Counted from the stretch's first letter, positions 8,724 through 18,635 are shown. The stretch is DNA of 64,000 nucleotides from Candidatus Uhrbacteria bacterium (GCA_018664485.1 JABJOE010000007.1:1-64000), one strand, 5' to 3'. Notes: generated by a model from the sequence alone, not told the origin. A program made the numbers and translations.

Positions 8724-10541
8724 ATGGCTGACAAAAATCCAAAACTAATCTGCAAGCCAACGGGCAAGGGTAAGAAGAGTAATCTTCTTGTATGTACCTT
8801 GAATATTGGAACGCAAGCCAGCCGACACGTGTCAGAGCCTATTGAGATGCTCATGAAGGGTACGTATCACAAAGAACGTGAGTCGCTTCATAAATGGCTC
8901 GACATTCTAGGCTTTGCCATCATTGCAGCTACATTACTAACTCTAGCTTGGATGTTGATTCCAAGGTTTACACCCGAACTAATTACGGTGGACGCCGACA
9001 TTGCTCCAAGCGAAGTTATTACAGGTGGAGCGTCTACTCTGACATTTAGATTTGAAAATAAAAGCAACGACACGCTCGTTGACACGAATGTTCTATTCAC
9101 ATTCCCCGAGCACTTTGCGCTTGATGTAATTGAAAGTGAAGATGCGCAAGAGATTGGACATCAAACATTCGACCTTGGCGATATTGCTCCGGGTGGCTAT
9201 GGATTTATTCATGTAAGTGGAACCATGTTTGGTGACGTTGGCGGTGAACAAACTTTCACAACACAACTTGATTATAACTACGGTGAAGAGCAGATGACTG
9301 ATACGAAAGTCATCGATCACGTATTCTCCCCTACGACCTCAACCCTCGCACTTGAACTAACTTTGCCTGAACATCTCGTAGCGTTCCAATTAGTTGAAGG
9401 GTCTATCACATATAAAAATACAGGTGACGTTTCTTTCCCAGATATGGCGATTGAGCCCGATTGGCCGGAAAGTTTCACGCTCATCTCCGCAAATCCAAGC
9501 ATGCAAAGTGACGGGGCGTTCCATGTAAGTGGAATTGACCCCGGTGAAGAAGGTATTATTTCCTTTTCAGGCCGACTGGGAACGCAAGACGACTCAACGT
9601 TCTCGTTTGGACCATCGTTTATCTTTGATGACACCCAATATCAGCAAGAACGTCTGAACGACACGATCGATATCCTTCCGCCTCCACTCACTATCAGTCA
9701 TGCGATTGAAGAATCCACACTGCAACCAGGAGAAAATGCCACAGTCACACTTACATATCGAAATGATAGCGAGCACACACTGAGCGGTGTTGAACTTGGG
9801 CTTACCTCAGATGTAGATGTATTTTCAGATGATCTTATCTTCGATGACGCGCCGTCGGTAATCGAACCTGGAGATTCCGGAACACTGTCGCTCTCAGTCC
9901 CCGTACGCTCTTATATCTCTCGTTCATACCTCTCGAGCTACGAGAATATAAACGTAACAACTCGATCAATTGCAACATTCACTTTTACGCCAAATGGTGA
10001 AACTATAGAAACGAATACAACGGGATCAAGCTTTGTATCTACACTCACTTCCCCACTCATCCTGGAATCTTTCGGACGGTATTGGACAGCAAACGGCGAC
10101 CAACTTGGTCGTGGGCCAATTCCACCTATCGTTGGTGAGACAACTAAATATTGGGTCTTCTGGAACATATCTGGAACAACTAATGAACTTGCAAATCTTT
10201 CAATTGACGCAGATCTCGGACCTGGAGTAACACTCACCGGACGGCAAAGTGTATCTGTTGGAACTTCGATCGAATCGACTAACGGATCTGTTAGTTGGTC
10301 GGTCAACACAGTAAGTCCAACCATGACTCCGGGAAATACTGTTATTGCCGCTGCGTTTGAAGTTGCGCTCACCCCAACTGCCAGTCAAGTAAACTCTGTA
10401 GCTACGCTTCTGGAACGTGCATATGTTAGTGCTAGCGACAATTGGACAGATGCTAACGTGCAAACAAGCTCAAGTAAAATTACATCTTCACTTACGGCTG
10501 ATACAAAAGCAGCGCAATACGGCGGTGTAGTAGAGGAATAA
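8724..10541 (+). CDS. Membrane-anchored Ig-like/DUF11-type surface protein
   Basis: 605 aa. A basic cytoplasmic head (1-58) leads to one transmembrane helix at about 62-84 (ILGFAIIAATLLTLAWMLI). Outside are three or four beta-sandwich repeats, each opening with a phrase like ITGGASTLTFRFENKSNDTL or LQPGENATVTLTYRNDSEHTL, as in DUF11 and CARDB-like adhesive modules. No enzyme motif is seen. It lies between the secreted glycosidase and a metallopeptidase in a tight operon, so a role at the cell surface is likely. Confidence 0.6.
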   Translation: MADKNPKLICKPTGKGKKSNLLVCTLNIGTQASRHVSEPIEMLMKGTYHKERESLHKWLDILGFAIIAATLLTLAWMLIPRFTPELITVDADIAPSEVITGGASTLTFRFENKSNDTLVDTNVLFTFPEHFALDVIESEDAQEIGHQTFDLGDIAPGGYGFIHVSGTMFGDVGGEQTFTTQLDYNYGEEQMTDTKVIDHVFSPTTSTLALELTLPEHLVAFQLVEGSITYKNTGDVSFPDMAIEPDWPESFTLISANPSMQSDGAFHVSGIDPGEEGIISFSGRLGTQDDSTFSFGPSFIFDDTQYQQERLNDTIDILPPPLTISHAIEESTLQPGENATVTLTYRNDSEHTLSGVELGLTSDVDVFSDDLIFDDAPSVIEPGDSGTLSLSVPVRSYISRSYLSSYENINVTTRSIATFTFTPNGETIETNTTGSSFVSTLTSPLILESFGRYWTANGDQLGRGPIPPIVGETTKYWVFWNISGTTNELANLSIDADLGPGVTLTGRQSVSVGTSIESTNGSVSWSVNTVSPTMTPGNTVIAAAFEVALTPTASQVNSVATLLERAYVSASDNWTDANVQTSSSKITSSLTADTKAAQYGGVVEE

Positions 10542-10546
10542 ACAAA

Positions 10547-11755
10547 ATGGCCTTCAAAAAACATTCTGCAGATAACGGCGACCATCTAGATGAAGCATTT
10601 TTTGTTGAACTTCTAAAACTCCCCACCTTCCCTTTCTACAGGCTAATTAGACAAAACGCAGAGCAAGCAAAAGAACAGCGTGCCGCGTGGCTTAACGCAG
10701 GTACACCGCCAACATTTTTATATCCGGAAACTAAAGATTTTGATGCACTTAAATATCTAGAAGCTGTTGAAAAATGTCGTGACAGTCTCCCTGATGGCCC
10801 GGCGTACATTCGCTCGCTCTACATCAAAAAACTCAACGAGCTAAAAATGCGCGCAGCCCTCGTACTTGCCATATCACATGGCGATGACCAAACAGTAACG
10901 CATCTCTCCCGAAAACTTTTTGGAAACCTCCGTCAAGATGCTGAAGAATTGAAAAAAGAATTTTCTTGTATGCTTGACCATGCAAATATTTTTCATACCC
11001 ACACAGAACCAATCAACGCCGAAATGTTCACAGCCATGACACATAAAGTTTTAGATCACTACAAAATAGATGACTGGAAAGTAGCCTTATCTGACAAATC
11101 ATCAATCAAAATCACACGAGGCAGACGCGCACGAAAGCCAGTTATCTATATTCCAACCAATTTAAAGATTTCAAAAGCTCGTGCAGCTAGACTGCTAACA
11201 CACGAGATCGAAGTACACGCATTGCGTACCCAAAATGGTCGTCGCTCCCCCCTCCATATTCTTCACGTTGGTCTAAATGGATATATTCGAACAGACGAAG
11301 GCCTCGCAATTTATTATCAACAAAAAATCAGCAAAGAAAAACCCCAGCACGCGCCTGGCTTTTGGGATGCGTGGACATGCGCGCTTACGCAAACTGGTTC
11401 TTTTGCCGACACCTTTGCAATAATTTCAGATGCTCGCTCACAACTGGCGGCTGCAACTGGTGCGAAAGATGCGAAAGAGGTAGGTATAGACGCTGCATGG
11501 CGCCTCTGTGTTCGCGCGTATCGTGGCATTACAGATACAAGCACGTATGGCGTCGGATTTTTGCGTGGTCATATATATCGATCAGGACTTCTTGATATTA
11601 CAGAGGCCGTTGACTGGCATGGAGAAGAAATCCTTGAAAAACTTTTTATCGGAAATATCGGACTTGAACATATTTCTATTTTTGAAAACCAAGAGCTACC
11701 AGAACCGCAGTTGCCAATGCTCGTAAGTAAATCTATCGTAAGAGATTTTTCGTAG
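10547..11755 (+). CDS. DUF1704 (MATCAP-like) metallopeptidase
   Basis: 402 aa. The motif THEIEVHALR (about residues 219-228) gives HExxxH, followed by LRTQNG and then TDEGLAIYYQ at about 252-261, where the Glu would complete the zinc site. This is the signature of PF08014, known in bacteria as a QEGLA-motif family and in animals as tubulin tyrosine carboxypeptidases. No signal peptide, so probably cytoplasmic. It begins five bases after the Ig-like gene and ends at a shared terminator. The substrate is unknown; a role in processing a C-terminal residue is inferred from the family. Confidence 0.75.
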   Translation: MAFKKHSADNGDHLDEAFFVELLKLPTFPFYRLIRQNAEQAKEQRAAWLNAGTPPTFLYPETKDFDALKYLEAVEKCRDSLPDGPAYIRSLYIKKLNELKMRAALVLAISHGDDQTVTHLSRKLFGNLRQDAEELKKEFSCMLDHANIFHTHTEPINAEMFTAMTHKVLDHYKIDDWKVALSDKSSIKITRGRRARKPVIYIPTNLKISKARAARLLTHEIEVHALRTQNGRRSPLHILHVGLNGYIRTDEGLAIYYQQKISKEKPQHAPGFWDAWTCALTQTGSFADTFAIISDARSQLAAATGAKDAKEVGIDAAWRLCVRAYRGITDTSTYGVGFLRGHIYRSGLLDITEAVDWHGEEILEKLFIGNIGLEHISIFENQELPEPQLPMLVSKSIVRDFS

Positions 11756-11792
11756 AATGGTAAGCATCACCTATCTCAATAAGCTTATTAAA

Positions 11793-11838
11793 CAAAAAAA
11801 CACCCGATTGTAAAGACAGTCAGGTGCTTCTTTTTTTA
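11793..11838. terminator. Bidirectional terminator between convergent genes
   Basis: CACC...GGTG stem with inner TGT/ACA pairs, flanked by a T run on the plus strand (11830-11837) and an A run (11794-11800) that serves the minus strand. It separates the metallopeptidase gene from the convergent glycosyltransferase gene. Confidence 0.75.
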
Positions 11839-12996
11839 TTCTGTAACGAATGCTCCGTGGCGTTGATGAATGTGCTTCTTATAAACACCCAACGTCTCCT
11901 TTGCGATATCGTCCCAGTTATAGTCGGTTTCAACAAATCCTCGTGCGCTATGACCAATTGAGGCCATGTGCATCTCGTCAGATAGTAGAGCGATCAATTC
12001 GGAAGCTAGATCATTAACGTCGCCTGACGCAAATGATACTCCGTGATCTTCAACTACCTCCAAGTTTTCTGGAATGTCTGATGCTAGAACCGCTTTTCCG
12101 TAGCTCATCGCCTCGAGTACCGCGATTGGCATACCCTCGGAATAAGACGGATGAACAATACATTTAGCACCGGCAAATAAAGCAGTTAGCACATCTCCAC
12201 GCTGGAAATCTGTAAAAACAATTGAATCATCGCCCGATGCCTGTGCATGTAGATCACGAATATATGAATCTGTAAAAGATGATCCTCCTACAATTGCCAA
12301 TTTCAAATCTTTAAGTAATTCAGGTCTCTTTTCTTTCGCCACCTTCCACGCATCAATTAAGATATGCGCTCCCTTATGCGGGACGAGGCGCGCGACCATA
12401 GCAACGTAGCCATTGGAACGCAATCCAAAAGGGCGCAAAACAACATCATTGGTTGTGACGCGTTGTGGCGTAATGCCGTTTGGAATGTAATGCGTTCTTT
12501 TGCCATACGATGATTCAATATAGTTACGAAGAACTTTACTTACACAAATAGTTTCGTGAGGACTTTTAACACACATCTTTTCTCCAGCTCGAAGAGCGAA
12601 TCGTGCGACAGCTCCCCACTTTCCATGTTCTCGATCAATACAATGGAATGTTGTAATAACAACGCTTGAAGGAGAAAGTATCCGAGCAATCCATGAAAGA
12701 AGAGATGGTCCGACGCCATGAACATGAATTACATCCGGTGCGCTTATAAGGCAGGCGTGAATCAGAGAGAATAGTGTATGCGTGATCGCATCTAAATGCT
12801 TTGTGCGGATAGATGGAATACGGATAACACGCACACCGTTAAAACGATCAGACGTTCCCGGTGAATACCAAGGACGCGCGTATGCGATCACTTCGTGACC
12901 TTCGCGCACCAAACGAGTCGAGAGATGCTCGACATGCGTTTCGATACCTCCGAACTTAGACGGAAGCCCTTTTTGTCCAATCATTACAATTTTCAT
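11836..12996 (-). CDS. Glycosyltransferase family 4 (GT-B)
   Basis: 386 aa. The N-terminal Rossmann half opens with MKIVMIGQKGLPSKFGGIETHVEHL, here split as MKIVMIGQKG and GGIETHVEHL. The C-terminal half has MVARLVPHKGAHIL and the nucleotide-sugar binding EGMPIAVLEAMSYGKAVLAS (the E-x7-E site). Likely transfers a sugar in making surface glycans or glycoprotein at the inner membrane face. Transcribed alone, with its own promoter at 13095-13123 and a shared terminator. Confidence 0.85.
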   Translation of the reverse strand: MKIVMIGQKGLPSKFGGIETHVEHLSTRLVREGHEVIAYARPWYSPGTSDRFNGVRVIRIPSIRTKHLDAITHTLFSLIHACLISAPDVIHVHGVGPSLLSWIARILSPSSVVITTFHCIDREHGKWGAVARFALRAGEKMCVKSPHETICVSKVLRNYIESSYGKRTHYIPNGITPQRVTTNDVVLRPFGLRSNGYVAMVARLVPHKGAHILIDAWKVAKEKRPELLKDLKLAIVGGSSFTDSYIRDLHAQASGDDSIVFTDFQRGDVLTALFAGAKCIVHPSYSEGMPIAVLEAMSYGKAVLASDIPENLEVVEDHGVSFASGDVNDLASELIALLSDEMHMASIGHSARGFVETDYNWDDIAKETLGVYKKHIHQRHGAFVTE

Positions 12997-13094
12997 ATGG
13001 GATATACGTATTTGGGTCAGCTATGGTGTTGTTTGTCTTTCATCGCACTTAAAGCTGCCCGCAGATACGTCTATTCCAAATTTGCGAACGGGAT

Positions 13095-13123
13095 AACTTA
13101 GCAGTTTTTTGCCATTTTGTCAA
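13095..13123 (-). promoter_or_regulatory. Promoter of the glycosyltransferase gene
   Basis: Minus strand TTGACA (13123-13118), 17 bases, TAAGTT (13100-13095). The implied leader is about 95 bases. Confidence 0.5.
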
Positions 13124-13164
13124 CCCTAAGAGCTGGCATTCTCGTACAATTTTCGAGAAAATAA

Positions 13165-13195
13165 AAACAAAAAAACAGCCAATATTGGCCGTTTT
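13165..13195 (-). terminator. Terminator of the second glycosyltransferase gene
   Basis: The palindrome GCCAATATTGGC, extended by AAAAC/GTTTT pairs, is followed on the minus strand by a long T-rich tail (the A-rich run at 13159-13176). Confidence 0.8.
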
Positions 13196-13220
13196 CTCTA
13201 CATATCCACAACTATCCCAG

Positions 13221-14447
13221 CTACTCCCGCGAATCTATTACAGATTCATAGATATCCATAATTTGAGAGCTCAGAAGTTCAGGGTCAACGATCTGGGAAG
13301 CCCTTTGATACGCAGCTTCTCCCATTGATTTTGCAAAGCCTTCATCACGTATAAACGGCTCCAATGAATGTGCCAAAGAGTCCGCGTCCCCCGCTCTAAA
13401 TACCGAACCACTAACGCCATCTTCAACCATCTCCCGCAGCCCGCCGTGATCACCTACAATAACAGGCACTCCGCATGACATAGCCTCAATAGCAACTAGC
13501 CCAAGTACCTCATGCCAAATCGATGGCGCTACCATCACACGAGACCGTGAGCGTAGATTCTCCAGATCATCTCCAGATACAAAACCTAAAAACTTTACCT
13601 TCTGCCCTTCACCTACAAGCGCTCTCAATTCTTTCTCATACGAACCAGTTCCCGCAATACGCAACTCGACTTCAGGGAACGCTTTCATTGCCTCAATCAA
13701 TGTATGTACACCTTTATAACGTTCCAGACGACCAATGTAGGCCACGTACCCATCATCACCCTTACGCATTTCTTTTATTGGCTGCGTGAACGAATGGTGC
13801 ATCACCATTTTCTTTGCGTCATAACCAACACTTACCAAAACATCAGCAATAAAATCTGAAATAACGTGATAACGATCAATACGGCGATCGTACGCACCGG
13901 TCCACTTATGAAAACGCGTTATCGCCTCCAATACGAAAGTCGCTGCAAAAGAACCTTTGATGAAACGAGTTTTGGCAGCGGCCCACATCCCCAGATCATC
14001 CAGATCCATAGACTTGTCACGACGAGTATCCCAAAGCGAATAGTTAGCACTCACCAAAGCGTAATCATGCACGCTCATCACCACAGGAACATTGTGACGC
14101 GCGCACGCTTTTAAAATTGATGGTGAAAGATGTGTGTGAACATTGTGAATATGAACAATGTCCGGCCGGAAAGCATCGATCATTTTGGACATCTTCTTAT
14201 ATGCCTCACGCGACCAAAGCGCCCTTGCCAATTGCCTAATTGCACCAACCCCGTAGCCTACACTGCCCTCCGTATTAACTTCGCTCACAAAATAATCAGA
14301 CCAAGCTGACGGTAGATTCTTTGGATAATGCATAGCGAAAGGCGCAACGGCATGACCGGCCCTCTCTTGGGCATCCATCAAATCAAGTTGGAACCTCTCA
14401 GCCCCAGCTCGCATATAAAAGTATTTGTGTGCATGGATAATTCTCAT
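13221..14447 (-). CDS. Glycosyltransferase family 4 (GT-B)
   Basis: 408 aa. Typical GT4 layout: HIHNVHTHLSPSIL and MSVHDYALV in the acceptor half, YIGRLERYKGVHTLIEAM at about 240, and APSIWHEVLGLVAIEAMSCG (E-x7-E) in the donor half. It starts three bases after the O-antigen-ligase-like gene and is probably co-transcribed with it. The pair fits assembly and joining of a surface polysaccharide; the sugars are unknown. Confidence 0.85.
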   Translation of the reverse strand: MRIIHAHKYFYMRAGAERFQLDLMDAQERAGHAVAPFAMHYPKNLPSAWSDYFVSEVNTEGSVGYGVGAIRQLARALWSREAYKKMSKMIDAFRPDIVHIHNVHTHLSPSILKACARHNVPVVMSVHDYALVSANYSLWDTRRDKSMDLDDLGMWAAAKTRFIKGSFAATFVLEAITRFHKWTGAYDRRIDRYHVISDFIADVLVSVGYDAKKMVMHHSFTQPIKEMRKGDDGYVAYIGRLERYKGVHTLIEAMKAFPEVELRIAGTGSYEKELRALVGEGQKVKFLGFVSGDDLENLRSRSRVMVAPSIWHEVLGLVAIEAMSCGVPVIVGDHGGLREMVEDGVSGSVFRAGDADSLAHSLEPFIRDEGFAKSMGEAAYQRASQIVDPELLSSQIMDIYESVIDSRE

Positions 14448-14450
14448 AAA

Positions 14451-15980
14451 CTATTCAATCAATTTCTCACGCTTTCCAAGAACAACTACAACGCCACCCA
14501 TAACCCACAGATAAGATGCCAATGTTCTGACCTCCAAGAATGTTGCAAGGAACGCGTTAAGCACAATAGCTATCATCGCCGCTGCAACCCCCAAGGCTAA
14601 CGCCCTAGTCATCGGGTCCTTTGATTTTCTCCACACACGCACACAGGTCAAGAACAACGTGACATACATCCAAATATAAATACCCAGACCGAGAGTTCCG
14701 ATCTCACCCCAAAGACTGAGCCAGTTATTGTCGATATATCCTTGCGTACCGTACACGCCAAACGGAAGCCCGAGCATTTCATATACATGAGTATTCGAAA
14801 GGGCCGCTGCCGCTCCTCCACCGAACATTCCAGGCCCATGACCAAACACTGGGGACGCCGGAATTACAGATCCAATCGTTTCGATAACCCAATAAACACG
14901 TCCCAGTCCATAATATTCACTTCGCCAACGCTCATAAGAAAAGGCTTCAAAAAATCGCTCAGTCAAATTCTGGTCCGGTACTTCAAGTAATGTATCGACA
15001 ACCAATCCAGATATAGCAAGATAAATCAAAAGACCACCAATGGCGATACCAACCCCCCACCTCACACGTTGATCACGCTTTGCCCATATAGCAATAAACA
15101 ATGCACCCAATACAAAGCCAAACCAAGATGAGCGAGAGTAAGTAAACGCTAGGGCAGGAAGTGCTATCAACAACCCCCAGCCAAGCCAAGAATAACGCTT
15201 ACGGAGCTTCTTTTCATACAGCATCGAAAGACCGATAAGAAGCATGAACGCCATAAAAGTACCGAGACGATCATAGCGACCCATAGTACCAAAAATTCGC
15301 TGACCATAATCCCAAAACTGAACCGTTCCAGATGTCAGCTGAATGTCTCCAAAAGAACGACTCTCTGTCGGCAAAAGAAAAGTATCTAATCTCTCACCAA
15401 ATATCGCCTGCCCATATCCGAGGGCGATTTGTACAGCTAATATAAGGAAAAGTCCCATCAACACTTTCTTAACCCACTGGGTTGACGGAGCAAGGTGTAC
15501 GGTTACAAAAAATAGCAAAATGAATCGTATGATCTGCCTTATTCCAAGCAACATGTCAGTAACTGGAATGAAATTGATCAGTGCTGACGCAAGCGCTACA
15601 ACAATCAAAATAACAAACGAAATATCTATCGGTGTAGTTTCTCTTTTTATTTGTCCGGTAAACCGTTTCCAAACCGTCGACGCTACAAGTAGATAAATAA
15701 TACCTTCTGATACATACCGAGCGTATACATACAAATCGTCTGGAACCCACTTTAGTATGAATGGTTCAAATGGAAGATAGAAAAGTAATAGCGCGAGTGC
15801 CCAGGTCGGTCGCAGAAAAGCCAGAACCAACACAAGAAGGCCGGCAAGTGCACCGAGCACCAACGACGCTGACGAATAAATCATTATCAAAAGTACACCG
15901 ATCGACACGGTGAACAAAGCGATACTTGCAATACCGGCATACTCATCACTTGAACGATAGATCTCTCTGATACCTTTCAT
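14451..15980 (-). CDS. O-antigen ligase/polymerase-like membrane protein
   Basis: 509 aa with about twelve hydrophobic segments. The Wzy_C/WaaL-type core is seen in the block YDRLGTFMAFMLLIGLSMLY and the motif AFTYSRSSWFGFVLG, followed by a long outer loop (about residues 335-430) before the last helices. This family joins or polymerises lipid-linked glycans at the outer face of the membrane. An extended -10 lies six bases before the ATG. Ligase and polymerase cannot be told apart from sequence alone. Confidence 0.75.
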   Translation of the reverse strand: MKGIREIYRSSDEYAGIASIALFTVSIGVLLIMIYSSASLVLGALAGLLVLVLAFLRPTWALALLLFYLPFEPFILKWVPDDLYVYARYVSEGIIYLLVASTVWKRFTGQIKRETTPIDISFVILIVVALASALINFIPVTDMLLGIRQIIRFILLFFVTVHLAPSTQWVKKVLMGLFLILAVQIALGYGQAIFGERLDTFLLPTESRSFGDIQLTSGTVQFWDYGQRIFGTMGRYDRLGTFMAFMLLIGLSMLYEKKLRKRYSWLGWGLLIALPALAFTYSRSSWFGFVLGALFIAIWAKRDQRVRWGVGIAIGGLLIYLAISGLVVDTLLEVPDQNLTERFFEAFSYERWRSEYYGLGRVYWVIETIGSVIPASPVFGHGPGMFGGGAAAALSNTHVYEMLGLPFGVYGTQGYIDNNWLSLWGEIGTLGLGIYIWMYVTLFLTCVRVWRKSKDPMTRALALGVAAAMIAIVLNAFLATFLEVRTLASYLWVMGGVVVVLGKREKLIE

Positions 15981-15986
15981 GAGAAC

Positions 15987-15995
15987 AGTATATCA
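15987..15995 (-). promoter_or_regulatory. Extended -10 of the O-antigen-ligase-like gene
   Basis: Minus strand TGATATACT, with TATACT at 15992-15987 only six bases from the ATG. This predicts a leaderless transcript. No good -35 is seen. Confidence 0.5.
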
Positions 15996-16049
15996 AAAAA
16001 GAATTGATTAGCACCGTACATTCATAATGAAAATCCTGTAGATGCACAA

Positions 16050-16092
16050 AGGCCGGCTCACTCTCCCCCGAAGGATTGAGATAAGCCGACCA
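16050..16092 (-). terminator. Possible terminator of the MopE-repeat gene
   Basis: On the minus strand an imperfect stem (GGTCGGCTT with AGCCGGCC, inner CTC/GAG and CC/GG) precedes only a short T run (CCTTTGTGC). A weak candidate. Confidence 0.4.
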
Positions 16093-16127
16093 AGATAGGT
16101 GTTTGAGTTCTGCTCTAGCCGATGCTA

Positions 16128-18635
16128 TTAGCTTCCCTCACCCACAGCGCAATGAGTTGCCAGGCCCGCGGTACTGGAAGTCCAGTTACCCGTAGCGATG
16201 ATGGCATACTCAGTGGTCGTCGATGCCGCCGTCCACGATGCGCAGATGAAGTTCTCGGTACCAGCTGCGATGGACTCGTTGGCCATGTAGTCGCCCAATA
16301 CATCGTACTCGGTGGCAGTCCAGATCCGAAGACCTTGACCATCCACTCCGTCATTGACGATCACGCAGCAGATTGCGTAGTGGTGTCCCGAGGTAACCGA
16401 GAAGCCTGAGCTTCCAAGAGCCTCGTTGTCGACACCTTGTCCGATTGCAGGATACAGCAACTCGATCGAGTAAAAGTCACCAGCTCCCGGGTAGGAAGTG
16501 TAGGTGAATTCCACGACCGAGGAGGAGGTGGTTCCAGACGAACTAGCATACGGCTCCCAATTACTCAAGCCACCCTCAAAGGTGGAGTCACCCTCTTCGT
16601 CAGGGAAGAGATTGACCGCCGCCGAGTCGAAGGTGAAGGATCCTGCATCTGTCGACACCGTCTCCCCCGCCCTGTCCCAGACACCGTCGCAGTCCTGATC
16701 CCAGGCGCTGTACGGATTGGCAGCCTCGCCAGGATTGACGAAGTCGACCTCATCGTTGCAATCGGTTCCAGAGGAATCGACGCACGTTTCATCGACGTAT
16801 CCGTCACCATCTGCGTCGGTCAAGCCGTCAGTGGCACTCCCCGAGCAATCCATGTCCCGCGTGTCGCCGCAGTCCTCCGTTGCCGATGAGTTGACCTCAT
16901 CGTCATCGTCGTCGCAGTCGGTTCCGCCGTAGGAATCATGATCCTCTCCATCGAGGTCCTGATCGTAGTCGTTTGCGCCGTCACAGTCGCTGTCCACACC
17001 GTCGTACCACGTGTCAGTGGCCGAGGTGTTGACCGCGGAGTCAGTGTCGTCGCAGTCGGTACCGGAATACGCGTCCGAGTCCTCTCCATCACTGTCCGCA
17101 TCGTAGTCTGACGCACCATCACAATCCTGATCCACACCGTCGTACCACGTCTCCGTGGCGCCAGGGTTGATCGAGGAATCCGTGTCATCGCAGTCATCAC
17201 CGGACGAACCGGTACATACCTCATCGATGTAGGAGTCGCCGTCAACGTCGGTCGTGCCATCAAGGGCACTACCAGAACAGTCCAAGTCCCGCGTGTCGCC
17301 GCAGTCCTCCGTTGCCGATGAGTTGACCTCATCGTCAACGTCGTCGCAGTCGGTTCCGCCGTAGGAATCATGGTCCTCTCCATCGAGGTCCTGATCGTAG
17401 TCCGATGCACCGTCACAGTCACTGTCCACACCGTCGTACCACGTCTCGGTGGCGCCAGGGTAAACAGTAGAGTCAGCGTCGTCGCAGTCGGTACCGCCAT
17501 CACAGCTGTCATGGACATACGAATCAGCGTCCACATCCGTGGCACCATCACTGGCACCGCCGGAACAATCGAGATCCCGCGAATCATCGCAGTCCTCGCT
17601 GGCACCCGGGTTGACCTCAACGTCGGTGTCGTCGCAGTCGCTGTCGTCGAGCCCGTAGCCTGACGGCTGCGAGCAAGAGTCCTGACTGGCCGCCGCGTCG
17701 CCATAGCCATCCTCGTCGGTGTCTGCGAAGTAGGTCGTCCCACTACTGACATCCCAACTCGAATCAAGTGAGTCGACGTAGCCATCACAGTCATCATCGA
17801 CCGTGTTGCAGACTTCAGTCGCGCCGGGGTGAACCTCGGCGTTCCCGTCGTCGCAGTCGGTTCCGTACGGAGAGTAGCCACCCTCGACACCATCACACGA
17901 TGCGATCTCCTCACCATCGAAGTCTGCGTCACCGTAGAGGTCACCATCCCCATCGGGGTACTGGATAAGCACGATGTCGTCGACATCCTCTGCGTCGGTC
18001 AGACCGTCACAGTCGTTGTCGAGTTCATCACACACCTCAATGGCATAGAGGTTGACGCTAGGCTCGGTGTCGTCGCAGTCATCTGCATTGTCGACATAGC
18101 CGATCTCGAGCGTACACGACTCATACGGAGCGTCGGGATCACCGTAGCGATCACCATCCACATCCGGATAGGAGGTCGTGGTCACACCTTCGTCGACCTC
18201 GCCGTCGCAGTTATTGTCCTGCTCGTCACACACCTCGATGGCGCCCGGATTGATGTCACCGTCGTCGTCGTTGCAGTCACCGCTCTGTGCACTGAAACCC
18301 TCGGGGGTCTCGCAAGCCAGTTGCGTTGACGTATCGTCGCCGAAGCCGTCAGCATCGCTATCTTCGAAGAAGTTCGTCTGAACGTCCTCATCGGTGGCGC
18401 CGTCACAGTCGTTGTCTTTCCCGTCGCACACCTCGGTGGCATCAGGATTGACAGCGGCGTTGCTGTCGTCGCAGTCGTCGTCGGCGTTGAAGCCATCGCC
18501 GTCGTCGTCAGCACCACTCGGCGTGTCAGTGTCCGCGATCTGGGCTCTGAAAGCCGGAAGACCATCAGCGCCATCCAGAGCGCATGCGCTCAGGAGCGCA
18601 ACGAGCACCATCTGCAGGATTGATCGAAGTCTCAT
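16128..18635 (-). CDS. Lipoprotein with MopE-like metal-binding repeats, GC-rich
   Basis: 835 aa from the ATG at 18635, chosen because GAGGAG lies seven bases upstream and the product then opens with a lipoprotein signal peptide (MRLRSILQMVLVALLSAC, lipobox LSAC). An in-frame earlier start would add 34 residues and spoil the signal. About eleven repeats follow, alternating DxDGDG-like acidic loops with CD...DNDCDG, CSG or WYDGVDSDCDG units, as in the MopE/PF11617 putative metal-binding repeats common in Myxococcota and other deltaproteobacteria. The last 180 residues form a beta-rich domain without the repeat. Base composition is clearly more GC-rich than the neighbours, with C/G-ending codons. 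Likely a metal- or calcium-binding surface protein, probably acquired by transfer. Confidence 0.75.
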   Translation of the reverse strand: MRLRSILQMVLVALLSACALDGADGLPAFRAQIADTDTPSGADDDGDGFNADDDCDDSNAAVNPDATEVCDGKDNDCDGATDEDVQTNFFEDSDADGFGDDTSTQLACETPEGFSAQSGDCNDDDGDINPGAIEVCDEQDNNCDGEVDEGVTTTSYPDVDGDRYGDPDAPYESCTLEIGYVDNADDCDDTEPSVNLYAIEVCDELDNDCDGLTDAEDVDDIVLIQYPDGDGDLYGDADFDGEEIASCDGVEGGYSPYGTDCDDGNAEVHPGATEVCNTVDDDCDGYVDSLDSSWDVSSGTTYFADTDEDGYGDAAASQDSCSQPSGYGLDDSDCDDTDVEVNPGASEDCDDSRDLDCSGGASDGATDVDADSYVHDSCDGGTDCDDADSTVYPGATETWYDGVDSDCDGASDYDQDLDGEDHDSYGGTDCDDVDDEVNSSATEDCGDTRDLDCSGSALDGTTDVDGDSYIDEVCTGSSGDDCDDTDSSINPGATETWYDGVDQDCDGASDYDADSDGEDSDAYSGTDCDDTDSAVNTSATDTWYDGVDSDCDGANDYDQDLDGEDHDSYGGTDCDDDDDEVNSSATEDCGDTRDMDCSGSATDGLTDADGDGYVDETCVDSSGTDCNDEVDFVNPGEAANPYSAWDQDCDGVWDRAGETVSTDAGSFTFDSAAVNLFPDEEGDSTFEGGLSNWEPYASSSGTTSSSVVEFTYTSYPGAGDFYSIELLYPAIGQGVDNEALGSSGFSVTSGHHYAICCVIVNDGVDGQGLRIWTATEYDVLGDYMANESIAAGTENFICASWTAASTTTEYAIIATGNWTSSTAGLATHCAVGEGS

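Noticed and set aside
16820..17986. 388-codon minus-strand frame rich in Thr, Met and Arg inside the MopE-repeat gene
   Set aside because: It is a frame-shifted reading of the GC-rich GAC/GAT repeats; the lipoprotein frame has the signal peptide and Cys repeats.
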